DNA of 39,972 bases from Candidatus Staskawiczbacteria bacterium (GCA_903928565.1 CAIYRH010000008.1:1-39972); one strand, 5' to 3'. Positions 16,318 through 25,827 are shown, counted from the first letter of the stretch. The notes: generated by a model from the sequence alone, not told the origin. Program-made: numbers and translations.

Positions 16318-17352
16318 ATGGAAAGAGGACAAGTTCTAGATATTTCGTGGGGCACAATAGCTAAAATATTTACGTTAATTTTTGTTATGTATTTTATTTA
16401 TTTGGCTAAGGAAATTGCGCTTTGGTTGTTTTCTGCGGTGGCGGTTTCTATTTTACTAGACCCAGCCATTAATTTTTTACGAAAGTTTCGCATACCAAAT
16501 ATTATAGCGGTATTCTTTATTTACATTTCAATTTTTGGTATTTTAGGGCTTTTAATTTACATAACAGCCCCAATATTCGTTTCTGAAATACACCAATTCT
16601 TGCAATATTTACCGGGTTATTTTGAACAAATAAGTCCCGTTTTAAGGCAATTTGGAATAGACACTGCCCAAAATTTCAACGAATTTACTATTGTTCTTTC
16701 TAATAATTTGCAACAAAGTTCGCAGAGTATTTTAAAGGCGTTAATGATATTTTTTGGAGGCTTGGCTGCCACAGCATCTATTTTAACCATGGCATTTTTT
16801 CTTTCTTTAGAAGGTAATGCAGTAGAGAAAATTCTATTACTAGTTTGTCCGCCAAAATTTGAAGAGCAGATTAAGAGTATTTTCGAGAGAGTGCAGGCAA
16901 AAGTTGCAGGTTGGTTTGGCGCCAGGTTATTAGCCTGCTTGTTTATTGGAATTGCTTCTTATGTGGTTTTTTATATGTTTGGCGTAAAATATGCATTTAT
17001 TTTGGCATTAATATCTGGGTTTATGAATTTTATTCCTTACATTGGGCCTTGGATAACCAGCATTTTATTAATTGCCATTATTGCCGTATCTTCTGGCGAT
17101 TGGTTAACAGTTTTGTATGTTTTAATTGCTGTCACTTTAATCCAAGAAATAGAGAACAAGCTTTTAACGCCTATATTAATGAAGAAAATGACCGATGTCC
17201 CGCCGGTTTTAGTTTTGGTTTCATTGTTATTGGGTGCTAAAATTTTTGGGTTTTTAGGAATAATTTTTGCAGTTCCAATTTTTGGCATTATCTACGAATT
17301 TATCAAAGAATTTTTAGAAAAAAGAAAACAAGAAAGTTTAGAATCTGCTTAA
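16318..17352 (+). CDS. AI-2E family transporter-like membrane protein
   Basis: Multi-TM; GFMNFIPYIGPWI...IQEIENKLLTPILMKKMTDVPPVLVLVSLLLGAKIFGFLGIIFAVPI. Confidence 0.9.
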   Translation: MERGQVLDISWGTIAKIFTLIFVMYFIYLAKEIALWLFSAVAVSILLDPAINFLRKFRIPNIIAVFFIYISIFGILGLLIYITAPIFVSEIHQFLQYLPGYFEQISPVLRQFGIDTAQNFNEFTIVLSNNLQQSSQSILKALMIFFGGLAATASILTMAFFLSLEGNAVEKILLLVCPPKFEEQIKSIFERVQAKVAGWFGARLLACLFIGIASYVVFYMFGVKYAFILALISGFMNFIPYIGPWITSILLIAIIAVSSGDWLTVLYVLIAVTLIQEIENKLLTPILMKKMTDVPPVLVLVSLLLGAKIFGFLGIIFAVPIFGIIYEFIKEFLEKRKQESLESA

Positions 17353-17364
17353 TTTTTAAATATA

Positions 17365-18801
17365 ATGTTTAAAAAAAATAAGACATTTTACATAACAACA
17401 AGCATTCCTTATACAAATGCTGCACCACACATTGGTTTTGCCTTAGAAATAATTCAGGCCGATGTTTTGGCCCGTTACCACAGGCAGTTGGGCGAGCAAG
17501 TATTTTTCTTAACCGGCACCGACGAACACGGCATAAAAACTTTGCGGGCAGCTAGAGAAGCAGGCAAAGGCGTTAACGATTTTGCTAATGAAGTTTCGGG
17601 CAAATTTAAAGACTTAACCAAAACTTTAAATATTTCTAATGATGATTTTATTAGAACAACAGACGAAATAAAACACAAACCAGCCGTTCAAAAACTTTGG
17701 CAACAACTTGTTAAAAGTGGAGATATTTACAAGAAAAAATATAAGGGTTACTACTGCCCGGGTTGCGAAGCTTTTAAAACAGAAAAAGAAGTTATTGACG
17801 GCAAGTGCTCTATACATTTAAAACCGTTAGAATTAGTTGAGGAAGAAAATTACTTTTTTAAACTTTCAAAATATACAAAAGAAATTACAAAAATTATTGA
17901 AAGCGGAAAGCTTAAAATTATTCCCGAGGGCAAGAAAAATGAAACTTTATCTATGTTGGCACAAGGATTAGAAGATGTCAGTTTTTCAAGAACAAAAGAT
18001 AAATATTGGGGCATTGAGGTTCCTGGCGACCCAAATCAGGTGATGTATGTTTGGTGCGATGCTTTACCGAATTATATCTCGGCTATTGGTTACGATAAAA
18101 ATACGGCGCAGTTTAAAAAACTTTGGCCTGCAAATGTTCACTGCATAGGAAAAGACATAATGAAGTTCCACACAATTTTTTGGCCCGCTATGCTTTTGTC
18201 GGCAAAATTAAAATTGCCAGAATCTGTTTTTGTGCATGGGTTTATAAATGTTGATGGCCAAAAAATGTCTAAATCTTTGGGTAATGTAATTGACCCATTT
18301 GAGTTGGTAAATAAATATGGTGTTGATGCAGTTAGATATTATTTGCTTCGCGAAATTGTTTCTACAGAAGACGGTGATTTTACTTACGAAAAATTTGAGC
18401 AAAGATATAATTCAGATTTAGCTGGTGGAATTGGAAACTTGGTAGCCCGTGTTTTAGGAATTGCCAAGTCTATAAATCATAAACTAAAAACAAAAATTCA
18501 GAATAAAAATTTAGAATTAAAAATAAAAGAAGTTAAGAAAAATTATAAACTGGAATTGGAAGAATTTAAGTTTAACGAGGCCCTGGCCTCGGTATGGGAA
18601 ATTATTAGTGCTTGCGATAAATATATAAATGAGGAAAAATTATGGGAATCTAAAAATCCTCAAGTTATAAGCGACTTATTTATTGCCATAAAAGAAATCG
18701 GAGTTTTATTAGAACCATTCCTTCCCGAAACCGCAGAAAAAATTAAAGTTGCGGTTGAAAGTAAATCGTCAGCAAATTTATTCCCACGTTTGGTCAAATA
18801 G
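17365..18801 (+). CDS. metG: Methionyl-tRNA synthetase
   Basis: FYITTSIPYTNAAPHIGFALE, TGTDEHGIK, VHGFINVDGQKMSKSLGNVIDP. Confidence 0.97.
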   Translation: MFKKNKTFYITTSIPYTNAAPHIGFALEIIQADVLARYHRQLGEQVFFLTGTDEHGIKTLRAAREAGKGVNDFANEVSGKFKDLTKTLNISNDDFIRTTDEIKHKPAVQKLWQQLVKSGDIYKKKYKGYYCPGCEAFKTEKEVIDGKCSIHLKPLELVEEENYFFKLSKYTKEITKIIESGKLKIIPEGKKNETLSMLAQGLEDVSFSRTKDKYWGIEVPGDPNQVMYVWCDALPNYISAIGYDKNTAQFKKLWPANVHCIGKDIMKFHTIFWPAMLLSAKLKLPESVFVHGFINVDGQKMSKSLGNVIDPFELVNKYGVDAVRYYLLREIVSTEDGDFTYEKFEQRYNSDLAGGIGNLVARVLGIAKSINHKLKTKIQNKNLELKIKEVKKNYKLELEEFKFNEALASVWEIISACDKYINEEKLWESKNPQVISDLFIAIKEIGVLLEPFLPETAEKIKVAVESKSSANLFPRLVK

Positions 18802-18833
18802 AATATATATTAATAATAATTAAAATTATAAGT

Positions 18834-20246
18834 ATGAACATGGGATCAGCAGAACCAAGGTCGCGAGAGCAGATAGAACATCAAGGCCCAGATCTATCTT
18901 TGTTATTGGAATACGCCAAATATCAAGAAGAAGATGCGAGAAGAGGATTGAAAAGCGCGCCAGAACATTCAAAAGGCAGATTCCAAAGAGAAATAGACTC
19001 TGCTTCTGGGATTATTCAAACGCTGTCCATGTATACAAAAAGTACTTTAGGGGAGGCATTAAAAAGCGTGAAAGACACGCAAGATCTATTTACTTCAGCG
19101 GGGATGGAAAAGGGAAATGAAGTTGCTGTTACTGGAATGAAAGATACGGTGTCATTTTTAGAAAGAAATCACGGGCTTGATATCTTGCGTCCTGAAATGG
19201 CTGGTTTTAAAAATTGGTTAGAGAAACGGGTTAAAGAGCAAGCAGACGCAAAAGAAAGAATGGCTCAATTAGAATATATAGATGGGAAGTTTGTAAGAAA
19301 GGGAATAGTTCCAGAAAAACAAACAGAGCAAAATCACCAATTGGAAAAAGCGATGATAGAGCAAGAATTGCGAGAGGAGAGATTATTAATAGAGGTTTTA
19401 ATAGATGGTGGCGCAGGCGCGGTGATCTCCTGGCCGGCAGAATACAATCCAAAAAAGTCGGGCGGTGGGTTTTACCCAATGACTGATGACAGATTAATCC
19501 CTCGTGGCACAGAAGATTCAATAGGTTATAATCCTTCAGATTCCACTGCTGAGTTTTTCATAATGAAAGATTGGAAAAAAGATAGAGAATTAAAACAACA
19601 ATATGCCCAGGCAAACTGCAGGGAATTTGTTACTTTTTTACCGGTGACTACCGATGTATATGAAGATAAAGATGTGCCTGTGCAAGAAAAAATAATGGGA
19701 GGGCTATTTGGTTCAAAGACGGTGATACAAAAACAAAGTCAGAGAGTAGGTGAACGCCAGGTTATGCATAACGAAGTAGTCGCTGACGGGAAAAAAGAAC
19801 AATTGGTGAAATTAATTTATATTGCTCAAAGCAAAGACTCACTTGATCAATTTGAAGATGATATTAACTTAAGATATCGTGACTACAGTGGACGGGACGG
19901 GAACATGCTTTCCATCGAAGTGTTACTGCCACAGTCAACAGCAACAAAAGTTGAACAGGAAGTCCGATCAAATCCTGCTTTTATTAGGAAAATCGCCGAC
20001 GAAATGATGACAAAAAAATTTAAAGTTCCAGAAAATGCTTGGTTTAGCGGAGACAAGTATACAACAGCAAGATCGGCTGGGTCTGCCGTAACTGAAACGG
20101 AGAGTCTTCCATTGCGTCCACCATATGAAAAATGGGATGCAGTAGGTGAATCGCTCTATTTTAAAGAGCAAAATGGTAATCCGAAGGAAATAGGAGCAGT
20201 TTTTAACCCAGAAAGTGTGATACCGATTAAACCGGGCACAAAGTAA
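18834..20246 (+). CDS. Hypothetical protein, 470 aa, no family recognised
   Basis: Long ORF with coding character; stop followed immediately by the tatD ATG at 20248. Confidence 0.75.
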   Translation: MNMGSAEPRSREQIEHQGPDLSLLLEYAKYQEEDARRGLKSAPEHSKGRFQREIDSASGIIQTLSMYTKSTLGEALKSVKDTQDLFTSAGMEKGNEVAVTGMKDTVSFLERNHGLDILRPEMAGFKNWLEKRVKEQADAKERMAQLEYIDGKFVRKGIVPEKQTEQNHQLEKAMIEQELREERLLIEVLIDGGAGAVISWPAEYNPKKSGGGFYPMTDDRLIPRGTEDSIGYNPSDSTAEFFIMKDWKKDRELKQQYAQANCREFVTFLPVTTDVYEDKDVPVQEKIMGGLFGSKTVIQKQSQRVGERQVMHNEVVADGKKEQLVKLIYIAQSKDSLDQFEDDINLRYRDYSGRDGNMLSIEVLLPQSTATKVEQEVRSNPAFIRKIADEMMTKKFKVPENAWFSGDKYTTARSAGSAVTETESLPLRPPYEKWDAVGESLYFKEQNGNPKEIGAVFNPESVIPIKPGTK

Positions 20247-20247
20247 A

Positions 20248-21090
20248 ATGATTATAGACACACATTCACATTTAAATTTTAAGGCATATGATGCCGATAG
20301 GGAAGAAGTTATAAAGCGAACGCAAGAAGCGGGCGTTGTTTGCATTGATGTTGGCACAAAGTACGAAACTTCAAAACAGGCCATTGAGCTGGCAGAAAAT
20401 AATGAAGGCATTTATGCTGCCATTGGGTTGCACCCAATTCATATTAAAACCGATTTAATGAAATTGCACATGGATTTAGACGAGGGCGACTTTGCTCCAC
20501 TTGGCGAGGTTTTTGATGCAAAAAAATATAGAGAATTGGCAAAATCAAATAGGGTGGTGGCAATTGGCGAAGTTGGACTAGATTATTATTACAAACCAAA
20601 AGGCACTACAAAAAAAGAAGAGTTTAAAGAAAATCAAAGGAAAATTTTTATACAGCAATTAGAATTAGCACAAGAATTAAGTTTGCCAGTTATTGTGCAT
20701 TGCCGTATGGCGCACAGCGATGCTTTACAAATTTTAGCCCAACATAAAGTTGCGGGAACTATTCATTGTTTTACGGGAACTTGGGAAGAAGCAGAAAGTT
20801 ATTTAAATTTAGGTTTTCATATTGGAATTAATGGAATAATTTTTAAATTTGATATTGATGAGATAATTAAAAAAATTTCTTTAGATAAAATTGTAGTTGA
20901 AACCGATTGCCCATATCTAACACCCTTGCCCGCCATAGCTTTAGCGAAGGAGGGGACCGACAATTATGTTAGGAACGAACCAATTTTTGTAAAATACGTT
21001 ATTCAAAAAATCGCTGATTTAAAAGGTTTAAGTTTTGACGAAGTTGCCTCTGCAACTACCGCAAACGCCAAAAAGTTGTTCAAAATTTAA
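20248..21090 (+). CDS. tatD: TatD family metal-dependent hydrolase
   Basis: MIIDTHSHLNFKAYDADR, AIGLHPIH, AIGEVGLDYYY, VIVHCRMAH, ETDCPYLTPLP. Confidence 0.95.
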   Translation: MIIDTHSHLNFKAYDADREEVIKRTQEAGVVCIDVGTKYETSKQAIELAENNEGIYAAIGLHPIHIKTDLMKLHMDLDEGDFAPLGEVFDAKKYRELAKSNRVVAIGEVGLDYYYKPKGTTKKEEFKENQRKIFIQQLELAQELSLPVIVHCRMAHSDALQILAQHKVAGTIHCFTGTWEEAESYLNLGFHIGINGIIFKFDIDEIIKKISLDKIVVETDCPYLTPLPAIALAKEGTDNYVRNEPIFVKYVIQKIADLKGLSFDEVASATTANAKKLFKI

Positions 21091-21116
21091 AAAAAGACCA
21101 TTGAACAAGCAATGGT
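21091..21116 (-). terminator. Intrinsic terminator for the minus-strand 21121-21585 gene
   Basis: Minus strand: ACCATTG-cttgtt-CAATGGT-CTTTTT, 7-bp perfect stem plus T-tract. Confidence 0.7.
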
Positions 21117-21120
21117 TAAT

Positions 21121-21585
21121 TCAATGGTATGTGCCCAAGACGGGCCAACCTAGATAAATTAATGGTTCCCAAATAAAAGGGAGCCACCAATACCAATCGG
21201 GTAATGGGCCCCACCATCTCGGGTGCCAAGTAACCTTTTCTGGTTTGAAGTTTTTTAGTCCGTAGTTGGGGTTGAAGATAAACCAGAGAAAGTCTTCAAT
21301 CTCCCAAACCGCCAGAATAAACCCAATAACTAGGCACTCGAGCCGCCAGCTCCAAGTCACAAACAGTAGTGGCGGAAATTGGAGCAACAGTAGCATCAAA
21401 ACATTAATTAACACGTGATACCCGGTTATGGGTTTGTCGCCTATCAGCAGGCGGGTCCATTTGTTTTGTACTCTCCAGCAGGGCAGTGCAGCCGCCCATC
21501 CTTTGTTGCCCTCAATTTGGATTTCGAAAAGCGCAAAGACCGTGCTGTAAGCCAAAAGAAAAATCAAAAATCCTATCTCTTTCAT
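21121..21585 (-). CDS. Trp-rich hypothetical membrane protein
   Basis: 154 aa, several hydrophobic segments, ...WHPRWWGPLPDWYWWLPFIWEPLIYLGWP; AAAAGGA SD-like stretch upstream; own promoter and terminator. Confidence 0.75.
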   Translation of the reverse strand: MKEIGFLIFLLAYSTVFALFEIQIEGNKGWAAALPCWRVQNKWTRLLIGDKPITGYHVLINVLMLLLLQFPPLLFVTWSWRLECLVIGFILAVWEIEDFLWFIFNPNYGLKNFKPEKVTWHPRWWGPLPDWYWWLPFIWEPLIYLGWPVLGTYH

Positions 21586-21641
21586 GGTAGTATCCTTTTT
21601 TGTGAATGATCAGGTTGTACTGGTTGGTTTATGTTATATAA

Positions 21642-21670
21642 ACAATAGAATATTATAAAATCTATGTCAA
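21642..21670 (-). promoter_or_regulatory. Sigma70-like promoter for the Trp-rich membrane protein gene
   Basis: Minus strand TTGACA (21670-21665), 17-nt spacer, TATTGT (21647-21642). Confidence 0.55.
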
Positions 21671-21709
21671 GATTTACCCTGGTGTTGAAATTTGCTATTA
21701 TATACAAAC

Positions 21710-24196
21710 ATGGCAAAATATAATCCCAAAAAAATTGAAAAGAAGTGGCAAGATAAATGGCTTAGCCAGGGTGTTTTTAAGGCTAAAAATGGCTCTAAAA
21801 AGCGCAAATATTACCTTTTGGTGGAGTTTCCATACCCCTCGGGCGACGGGCTTCACGTGGGCCACTGCCGAAGCTTTACCGCTTTTGACATAATTGCCCG
21901 CAAGCGCAGAATGCAAGGCTATAATGTTTTGTACCCAATGGGCTGGGATGCTTTTGGCTTGCCAACAGAAAACTATGCCATTAAAAAAGGGGTGCATCCT
22001 TCGGTGGTCACCCAAAAAAATACAGATAATTTTAGAAGCCAAATGCAAAACTTGGGGCTGTCTTTTGATTGGAACCGTGAAATAAACACAACAGACCCAA
22101 AATATTATAAATGGACGCAATGGATTTTTATTAAATTATTTGAAAATGGACTGGCCTACAAAACAAAAACCTCCATTAATTGGTGCCCTAAAGATAAAAT
22201 TGGTTTAGCCAACGAAGAAGTTGTAGATGGAAAATGCGAACGGTGCGGAACAAAAGTTGAAAAACGAGAAAAAGACCAATGGATGATAAAAATTACCAGT
22301 TATGCTGAACGATTAATTAAAGATTTAGACACAGTAAATTATTTAGAAAAAATAAAAATACAACAAAAAGATTGGATTGGCGAAAGTCACGGAGCGTTGG
22401 TTAAATTTTTTGTTGAAGGAGTTGAAGAGCACATAGACGTTTTTACAACCAGAATAGATACAATATTTTCTGGAACATTTCTAATTTTAGCACCTGGGCA
22501 TGGCTTTATTGATAAATATAAAAACAAAATTGAAAACATTGAAGAGGTTTTAAAATATAGAGAAGATGCCAAAAATGTTTCCGACGCGGACCGCACAAAC
22601 CAAGATAAAGAAATTACCGGCGTGCAATTGAAGGGGATTGTTGTACGCAACCCCGCCACCAATGAAGAAATGCCCGTTTGGGTTGCTGATTTTGTTTTAG
22701 AGCATTATGGAACTGGCGCCGTTTTTGCCGATGCCCACGACAAAAGAGATTTTAAAATGGCCAAAAAATATGGCATACCATTACGCACCTCAATTAGACC
22801 ACCCGCCTCCGCCGAAGGCTCTGGCGAGGCAAAGGACGACGAATTGTTATGGCAAAAAGTAAAGAATTTAGAAGAATGTTTTGAAGAAGAAGGTACACTT
22901 TATAATTCTCAACAATTTGACGGCTTAAAGTCGGCTGAAGCTAAGCCACAAATTATTGCCTGGCTGTCTACCAAGGGTTTTGCGCAACCAAGAATTAGTT
23001 ATAAATTGCGTGATTGGGTATTTTCGCGCCAGCATTATTGGGGCGAACCCATTCCAATGATCTTTTGTAAGAAATGTGGCTGGCAACCGGTTAAAGAAAA
23101 AGATTTACCTATAAAATTACCAAACATAAAAAAATATAAACCGGCTGAAACAGGAGAATCTCCGCTGTCTTTAATTAAAAAATGGGTTGAAACCGAATGC
23201 CCAAATTGTAAAGGGCCAGCTCGAAGAGAAACCGATACCATGCCAAACTGGGCAGGAAGTAATTGGTATTATTTAAGATATTTAGACCCAAAAAATAATA
23301 AAAAATTAGCAGATGACTCGGCAATTAGATATTGGATGCCGGTTGATTGGTATAATGGTGGCATGGAGCATACAACTTTGCATTTGTTGTATTCAAGATT
23401 TATTTTTAAATTCCTGTGGGATATTAAGGCGGTGCCTTCTGCAGTTGGCTCTGAGCCTTATAAAAAAAGAACTTCTCATGGAATGGTGCTGGGCGAGGGT
23501 GGAATTAAAATGTCAAAATCGCGCGGAAACGTTATAAACCCCGATACAATTATAAAACAATATGGCGCCGACACGTTGCGCATTTATGAAATGTTTATGG
23601 GTCCGTTTGAACAAATGATTCCCTGGGATACAAAAGGTGTAATTGGGTGTAGGAGGTTTATTGAGAAAATTTATAATTTAGCTACCCAAAAAAATGTTGT
23701 TGTAAAAACCGACGAGGCCTTAAGAAAAGTTTTACATAAAACAATTAGAAAAGTTGGCGAAGATGTTGAAAATTTAAAGTTTAACACGGCTGTTAGTTCT
23801 ATGATGGAATTTGTTAATGCATGGTCTGCCTACGGCAGATCTCCCGAAGGGAGACAGGGATTAGACAAAAGGGATTTGGCAGACTTTTTAAGAATATTAT
23901 CTCCCTTTGCGCCTCACATGGCAGAAGAGGTTTGGGCGCTGTCGGGTTTTAAAGAATTGTGTTGCCAACAAAAATGGCCAAAATACGACGAAAGATTAAT
24001 TGAAGAAAAAAGCGCACTTTTAATTGTTCAAATAAACGGGAAGGTTAGAGACAAAGTTGAAATTAAAACCGGCATGACGCAAAAAGAAGTAGAAAAAATG
24101 GTTTTAAAATCGGAAAAAATGAAAGCATTAATTGGCGGTGCCGAAGTAAAAAAAATAGTTTTTGTCCCAAACAAATTAATTAACATAGTTATATAA
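21710..24196 (+). CDS. leuS: Leucyl-tRNA synthetase
   Basis: YLLVEFPYPSGDGLHVGHCRSFTAFDIIARKRRMQGYNVLYPMGWDAFGLPTENYAIK, WAGSNWYYLRYLDP, KMSKSRGNVINPD. Confidence 0.97.
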   Translation: MAKYNPKKIEKKWQDKWLSQGVFKAKNGSKKRKYYLLVEFPYPSGDGLHVGHCRSFTAFDIIARKRRMQGYNVLYPMGWDAFGLPTENYAIKKGVHPSVVTQKNTDNFRSQMQNLGLSFDWNREINTTDPKYYKWTQWIFIKLFENGLAYKTKTSINWCPKDKIGLANEEVVDGKCERCGTKVEKREKDQWMIKITSYAERLIKDLDTVNYLEKIKIQQKDWIGESHGALVKFFVEGVEEHIDVFTTRIDTIFSGTFLILAPGHGFIDKYKNKIENIEEVLKYREDAKNVSDADRTNQDKEITGVQLKGIVVRNPATNEEMPVWVADFVLEHYGTGAVFADAHDKRDFKMAKKYGIPLRTSIRPPASAEGSGEAKDDELLWQKVKNLEECFEEEGTLYNSQQFDGLKSAEAKPQIIAWLSTKGFAQPRISYKLRDWVFSRQHYWGEPIPMIFCKKCGWQPVKEKDLPIKLPNIKKYKPAETGESPLSLIKKWVETECPNCKGPARRETDTMPNWAGSNWYYLRYLDPKNNKKLADDSAIRYWMPVDWYNGGMEHTTLHLLYSRFIFKFLWDIKAVPSAVGSEPYKKRTSHGMVLGEGGIKMSKSRGNVINPDTIIKQYGADTLRIYEMFMGPFEQMIPWDTKGVIGCRRFIEKIYNLATQKNVVVKTDEALRKVLHKTIRKVGEDVENLKFNTAVSSMMEFVNAWSAYGRSPEGRQGLDKRDLADFLRILSPFAPHMAEEVWALSGFKELCCQQKWPKYDERLIEEKSALLIVQINGKVRDKVEIKTGMTQKEVEKMVLKSEKMKALIGGAEVKKIVFVPNKLINIVI
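22805..22830. repeat. GC-rich palindromic insert in leuS (copy 1)
   Basis: GCCTCcGCC-gaaggctct-GGCGAGGC, encoding PPASAEGSGEAK in an AT-rich gene. Confidence 0.55.
23825..23859. repeat. GC-rich double-hairpin insert in leuS (copy 2)
   Basis: TCTGCC-tac-GGCAGA followed by TCTCCC-gaa-GGGAGA; encodes ...YGRSPEGRQG. Core shared with topA. Confidence 0.7.
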
Positions 24197-24197
24197 A

Positions 24198-25823
24198 ATG
24201 AAAAAAATATTGTTAGGAAATGAGGCAATAATTCAAGGATCTTTGGCGGCGGGGGTTTCTTATGTTTCTGGATATCCTGGTTGTCCTTCGGCAGAAATTG
24301 GCGACGACTTTGCCAAAATTGCCGCAAAATATGGAGTTTATGTAGAATGGGCAACAAACGAGAAAGTGGGGCTGGAATCGGCAATTGGTGCCAGTTTTTC
24401 TGGTCTAAAAACTTTAGTAAACATGAAGAGTTTTGGCATTAATGTTTGCTCTGATTCATTATTGCCCTTGGCTTATACCGGCACTAAGGGAGCCATGGTA
24501 ATTGTTGTGGCTGACGACCCTTCTTGCTGGAGTTCAGCTCAAACAGAACAAAACTCAAGGGCTTATTCCCAATTTGGGCATATTCCAACATTAGAGCCAG
24601 CCGACCCGCAAGAATGTTACGATTTTACAAAACTGGCTTTTGAAATTTCAGAAAAATTTAAAACACCCGTTATTTTGCATACAACCACAAGGGTTAACCA
24701 CCAAAAAATGCCGGTAATTTTTGAAGAAGTTAAAACTGGTAATCAGTTTAAAAAAGGAGAGTTTATAAAAAATCCGCATCAGTTTACTACAATGCCACCA
24801 AGGACATTGGAAATGAAAAAAGAACTTTTAGATAAGATTAAAAAAATTCAGGCCTTCACCGAAAAATCAAAAATAAATGAAATAGATTTAGGCAAAGGAA
24901 GTGTTGGAATTATAACATCGGGCGTTTCTTATTTGCATGTTAAAGAAGCTTTAAAAGTTTTAAAATTAGATTTACCAGTTCTAAAGCTAGGATTTTTTTA
25001 CCCATTACCAGAAGAAAAAATTAAAAAGTTTATTAAACCGTTAAAAAAACTTTTAGTTGTTGAAGAGCTAGATAATTATTTTGAAAGAGAACTCAACGTT
25101 TTAACCAGAATCGCAAATGCAAAATTGCAAATTTTTGGTAAAAATGTTTTGCCCGTAATTGGAGAGTTAAATACAGAAAAAGTTTGTGTGGCATTAGCAA
25201 AAGTAATGGGCAAGAAATTTTTAGAGTTTAAAATTAGAAATTTAAAATTAGAAATTCCGCGCCGAACAGCGCGGTTATGTGAGGGCTGCCCCTACTGGTA
25301 TGTCTTTCCTACATTAAAAAGAGTTGCTCCTAACGCTATTTTTACAGGAGATATTGGGTGCAATATGATAGCGGGAATGTCTCCACACAATATACAAGAT
25401 ACCCTTTTTTCTATGGGAGCCAGTTTGGGAATTGCCCATGGGGTTTCAAAATCTACCAACCAAAAAGTAATTTCTATAATGGGTGATGGAACGTTTTTTC
25501 ATGCTGGAATTTCGCCGCTTCTAAATGCTGTTTATAATAAATCAAAACCATTGATGATTATTTTAGATAACAGAATAACTGCAATGACCGGCCATCAACA
25601 AAACCCAGGAATGGGTAAAACTTTAATGGGCGAAGATACAACAGAAGTAAACATAGAAGAAATCGCCGAAGCTTGTGGAGTCAAAAATATAAAAGTTTTA
25701 GATCCCATTAACATGAAAGAATTAGAAGGCACGGTAAAAGAATTTTTAGAAAAAGATGAAATTTCATTAATAATTTGTAAAAGAATCTGTGCGTTGTTAG
25801 AGCGCAGACAAAAAAAATCTTAA
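24198..25823 (+). CDS. iorA: Indolepyruvate ferredoxin oxidoreductase alpha subunit-like protein
   Basis: LLGNEAIIQGSLAAGVSYVSGYPGCPSAEIGDDF...GDIGCNMIAGMSPHNIQDTLFSMGASLGIAHGVS...GDGTFFHAGI...DNRITAMTGHQQNPG (TPP-binding). Confidence 0.92.
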   Translation: MKKILLGNEAIIQGSLAAGVSYVSGYPGCPSAEIGDDFAKIAAKYGVYVEWATNEKVGLESAIGASFSGLKTLVNMKSFGINVCSDSLLPLAYTGTKGAMVIVVADDPSCWSSAQTEQNSRAYSQFGHIPTLEPADPQECYDFTKLAFEISEKFKTPVILHTTTRVNHQKMPVIFEEVKTGNQFKKGEFIKNPHQFTTMPPRTLEMKKELLDKIKKIQAFTEKSKINEIDLGKGSVGIITSGVSYLHVKEALKVLKLDLPVLKLGFFYPLPEEKIKKFIKPLKKLLVVEELDNYFERELNVLTRIANAKLQIFGKNVLPVIGELNTEKVCVALAKVMGKKFLEFKIRNLKLEIPRRTARLCEGCPYWYVFPTLKRVAPNAIFTGDIGCNMIAGMSPHNIQDTLFSMGASLGIAHGVSKSTNQKVISIMGDGTFFHAGISPLLNAVYNKSKPLMIILDNRITAMTGHQQNPGMGKTLMGEDTTEVNIEEIAEACGVKNIKVLDPINMKELEGTVKEFLEKDEISLIICKRICALLERRQKKS

Positions 25824-25827
25824 TACC

